Positions 63,105 through 64,000 of a stretch of DNA of 64,000 nt are shown here, piece by piece. The translations under genes and the position numbers were made by a program. Under the pieces are notes generated by a model. That model was not told the origin of the DNA and made no database searches. It saw only the letters and a program-made list of their open reading frames with translations. The stretch is from Bacteriovorax stolpii (GTDB lineage: Bacteria > Bdellovibrionota > Bacteriovoracia > Bacteriovoracales > Bacteriovoracaceae), in contig CAMDQH010000002.1 of assembly GCA_945905815.1 (NCBI GenBank), positions 1-64,000 on the forward strand, written 5' to 3'. Positions within the stretch are counted from its first letter, which is position 1. Each line of letters starts with the position of its first letter.

Positions 63105-63221
63105 AGAATATTTTTAACCACAAAGAGATCAGTTGAAAACAGATATTGCAATAATCAATACCTGACCAGTCTTATAGCCTTACCGGCTTTTTTATTAATA
63201 TAAAATGAGTTATTATAAATT

Positions 63222-63740
63222 ATGGATTTAAGAAAAACGCTTCTCTTGGCACACGACCTCCTTGATTCAGAAAAAATCGACCACGCTCTAATTGGTGGCC
63301 TGGCCATGGTAAATTTAGGTTTAACTCGGGCCACAATTGATGTTGATCTTCTCATTGAGGATGAAAACAAAGAGAAGGCCAGAACATTGCTCATCAACAA
63401 TGGTTTCACTATAAGTTATGAAACTCCTGATTTTTTACAATTTAGTGGAATAGGACTTTTAGACATATTGCTGGCTAAACGGCCGATAAGTCGCGAAATG
63501 CTAAAGAACGCAACTTTAGTTTCTGAAATTAACATTAAATGTTTGCTGCCCGAAGATATTATTGGCCTTAAAATTCAAGCCTTCTCAAACGATATTTCCA
63601 GAGAATTTCAAGATAAAGCTGACATTCAATTTTTAATTGAAAACTACTTAAATCTTGATTGGAATAAGATTAAGTCGTATGCAGAACTCTTCGGTAAATG
63701 GAGTGAGATTGAAGAAATCAAAAATAAAATTAACATTTAA
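63222..63740 (+). CDS. Nucleotidyltransferase-fold protein (MNT/AbiEii-like)
   Basis: A 172-residue protein with a minimal nucleotidyltransferase pattern: LIGGLAMVNLGLTRATIDVDLLIEDE, where GG and DVD are the nucleotide and metal sites, then LLDILLAKRPISREM and LPEDIIGLKIQAFSND. Proteins like this are often linked to small partners as toxin-antitoxin or antiphage systems, but that is inference. A 41-residue TTG-started frame overlaps its end. Confidence 0.75.
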   Translation: MDLRKTLLLAHDLLDSEKIDHALIGGLAMVNLGLTRATIDVDLLIEDENKEKARTLLINNGFTISYETPDFLQFSGIGLLDILLAKRPISREMLKNATLVSEINIKCLLPEDIIGLKIQAFSNDISREFQDKADIQFLIENYLNLDWNKIKSYAELFGKWSEIEEIKNKINI

Positions 63741-63834
63741 AGAATACTTTGAATTTTTAGATCAGTTAAAAGTGCTTTTTGGCAATAAATCCAAGCGGAG
63801 AAAGTTTGTTGAATATAAGAAATTAAAGCTTTAA
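63709..63834 (+). CDS. Very small basic protein overlapping the nucleotidyltransferase gene
   Basis: A 41-residue frame starting with TTG, with GGAG five bases before it and overlapping the nucleotidyltransferase end by 32 bases in another frame. The product is very basic (many Lys/Arg, no Cys) with LTFKEYFEFLDQLKVLF in the middle. Its tight coupling and good ribosome site suggest a real partner protein; no family recognised. Confidence 0.5.
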   Translation: MKKSKIKLTFKEYFEFLDQLKVLFGNKSKRRKFVEYKKLKL

Positions 63835-63847
63835 TAAGCCTCTACAA

Positions 63848-64000
63848 TTATCCACCCGCCAACTTTACTTTAAATCCACTCTTCTCTAAAAACACTTTTA
63901 TCTTTTCACGATGATCGCCACTAATCTCAATCATATTATTTTTATAAGTCCCACCAGTTCCACAAAGTGCCTTAAGTTTTTTCTCAACATCTTTGAAGTA
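63848..64000 (-). CDS. YciH/SUI1 family translation initiation factor, partial
   Basis: The 3' 50 codons of a gene running off the window end. LKALCGTGGTYKNNMIEISG, then GDHREKIKVFLEK and GFKVKLAGG at the stop match the C-terminal half of bacterial YciH/eIF1-like proteins. These proteins monitor start-codon choice in vitro. It reads toward the small basic protein gene with 13 bases between stops. The N-terminus is outside the window. Confidence 0.88.
   Translation of the reverse strand, partial: YFKDVEKKLKALCGTGGTYKNNMIEISGDHREKIKVFLEKSGFKVKLAGG

Noticed and set aside
63171-63200. AGCC-TTACC-GGCT followed by T6 before the nucleotidyltransferase gene
   Set aside because: A 4-bp stem is too weak and no plus-strand gene lies directly upstream to be ended.
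1-64000. CRISPR arrays, tRNA or rRNA genes, insertion sequences, integrase or phage genes
   Set aside because: No regularly spaced repeats, cloverleaf, transposase or integrase motifs were seen on reading the window.

Overview
The window is low-GC bacterial chromosome with very dense coding, mostly short intergenic gaps and many ATGA-type overlaps. The gene set suggests a Gram-negative predatory-type bacterium of the Bdellovibrionota, closest in style to Bacteriovorax/Peredibacter. It has many secreted, lipobox and beta-barrel proteins of unknown family, a complete lower mevalonate pathway with type 2 IPP isomerase, a PrkA-YeaH-SpoVR operon, a PilZ protein and a likely sigma-54 promoter. This taxonomic placement is inference from gene content; no rRNA is present. 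I saw no tRNA, rRNA, CRISPR array, insertion sequence or prophage.

Layout. 1-6.5 kb (minus): an RpoH-type sigma factor, then rpsO, then pnp-dut-PHA-granule-like protein-[2Fe-2S] ferredoxin-peptide transporter. 6.5-12 kb: unknown secreted proteins, a repeat-helical secreted protein and an alpha/beta hydrolase. 12-17 kb (minus): prkA-yeaH-spoVR, divergent from a PP2C phosphatase. 17-24 kb (plus): PP2C, M23 endopeptidase, secA, a YbjQ-like protein and glpD. 24-26.6 kb: two paralogous envelope proteins that share an N-terminal module. 26.7-30.5 kb: a small protein, trxB, a DUF2914 membrane protein, a lipoprotein and a crotonase. 30.5-37.8 kb (minus): a single tightly overlapping operon idi2-mvaA-GYDIA kinase-mvaD-mvk-glucoamylase, with ispA divergent from it.

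38.9-46.3 kb: RsmI-type and RlmL-type methyltransferases, a CBM9/DOMON-like protein, a frameshifted small secreted protein, a transglutaminase-like protein, a tandem pair of U32-family proteins and an SGNH-like membrane protein. 46.3-49.1 kb: a cyclic-nucleotide-binding protein, a small lipoprotein behind a sigma-54-like promoter, and speA. 49.1-54.8 kb: an apparent gamma-carbonic-anhydrase/YihY fusion interrupted by an A10 tract, a baeRF-type protein, and ROK kinase-small protein-Maf-PhoD. 54.8-64 kb: a large unknown membrane protein, SrkA kinase, PilZ protein, YaiO-like barrel plus GT2 glycosyltransferase, a DTW protein, an AAA ATPase, a nucleotidyltransferase with a 41-residue partner, and the 3' end of a YciH/SUI1 gene.

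Functional themes are isoprenoid supply, translation and RNA turnover (rpsO, pnp, baeRF, SUI1, TrhP-like, RsmI, RlmL, DTW), stress phospho-signalling (PrkA, PP2C, SrkA), cell-envelope export and remodelling (SecA, M23), and a possible c-di-GMP-linked exopolysaccharide locus. The points most worth checking are the A10 tract at the fusion junction, the T9 frameshift, the sigma-54 promoter with its upstream dyad, and the make-up of the mevalonate operon.
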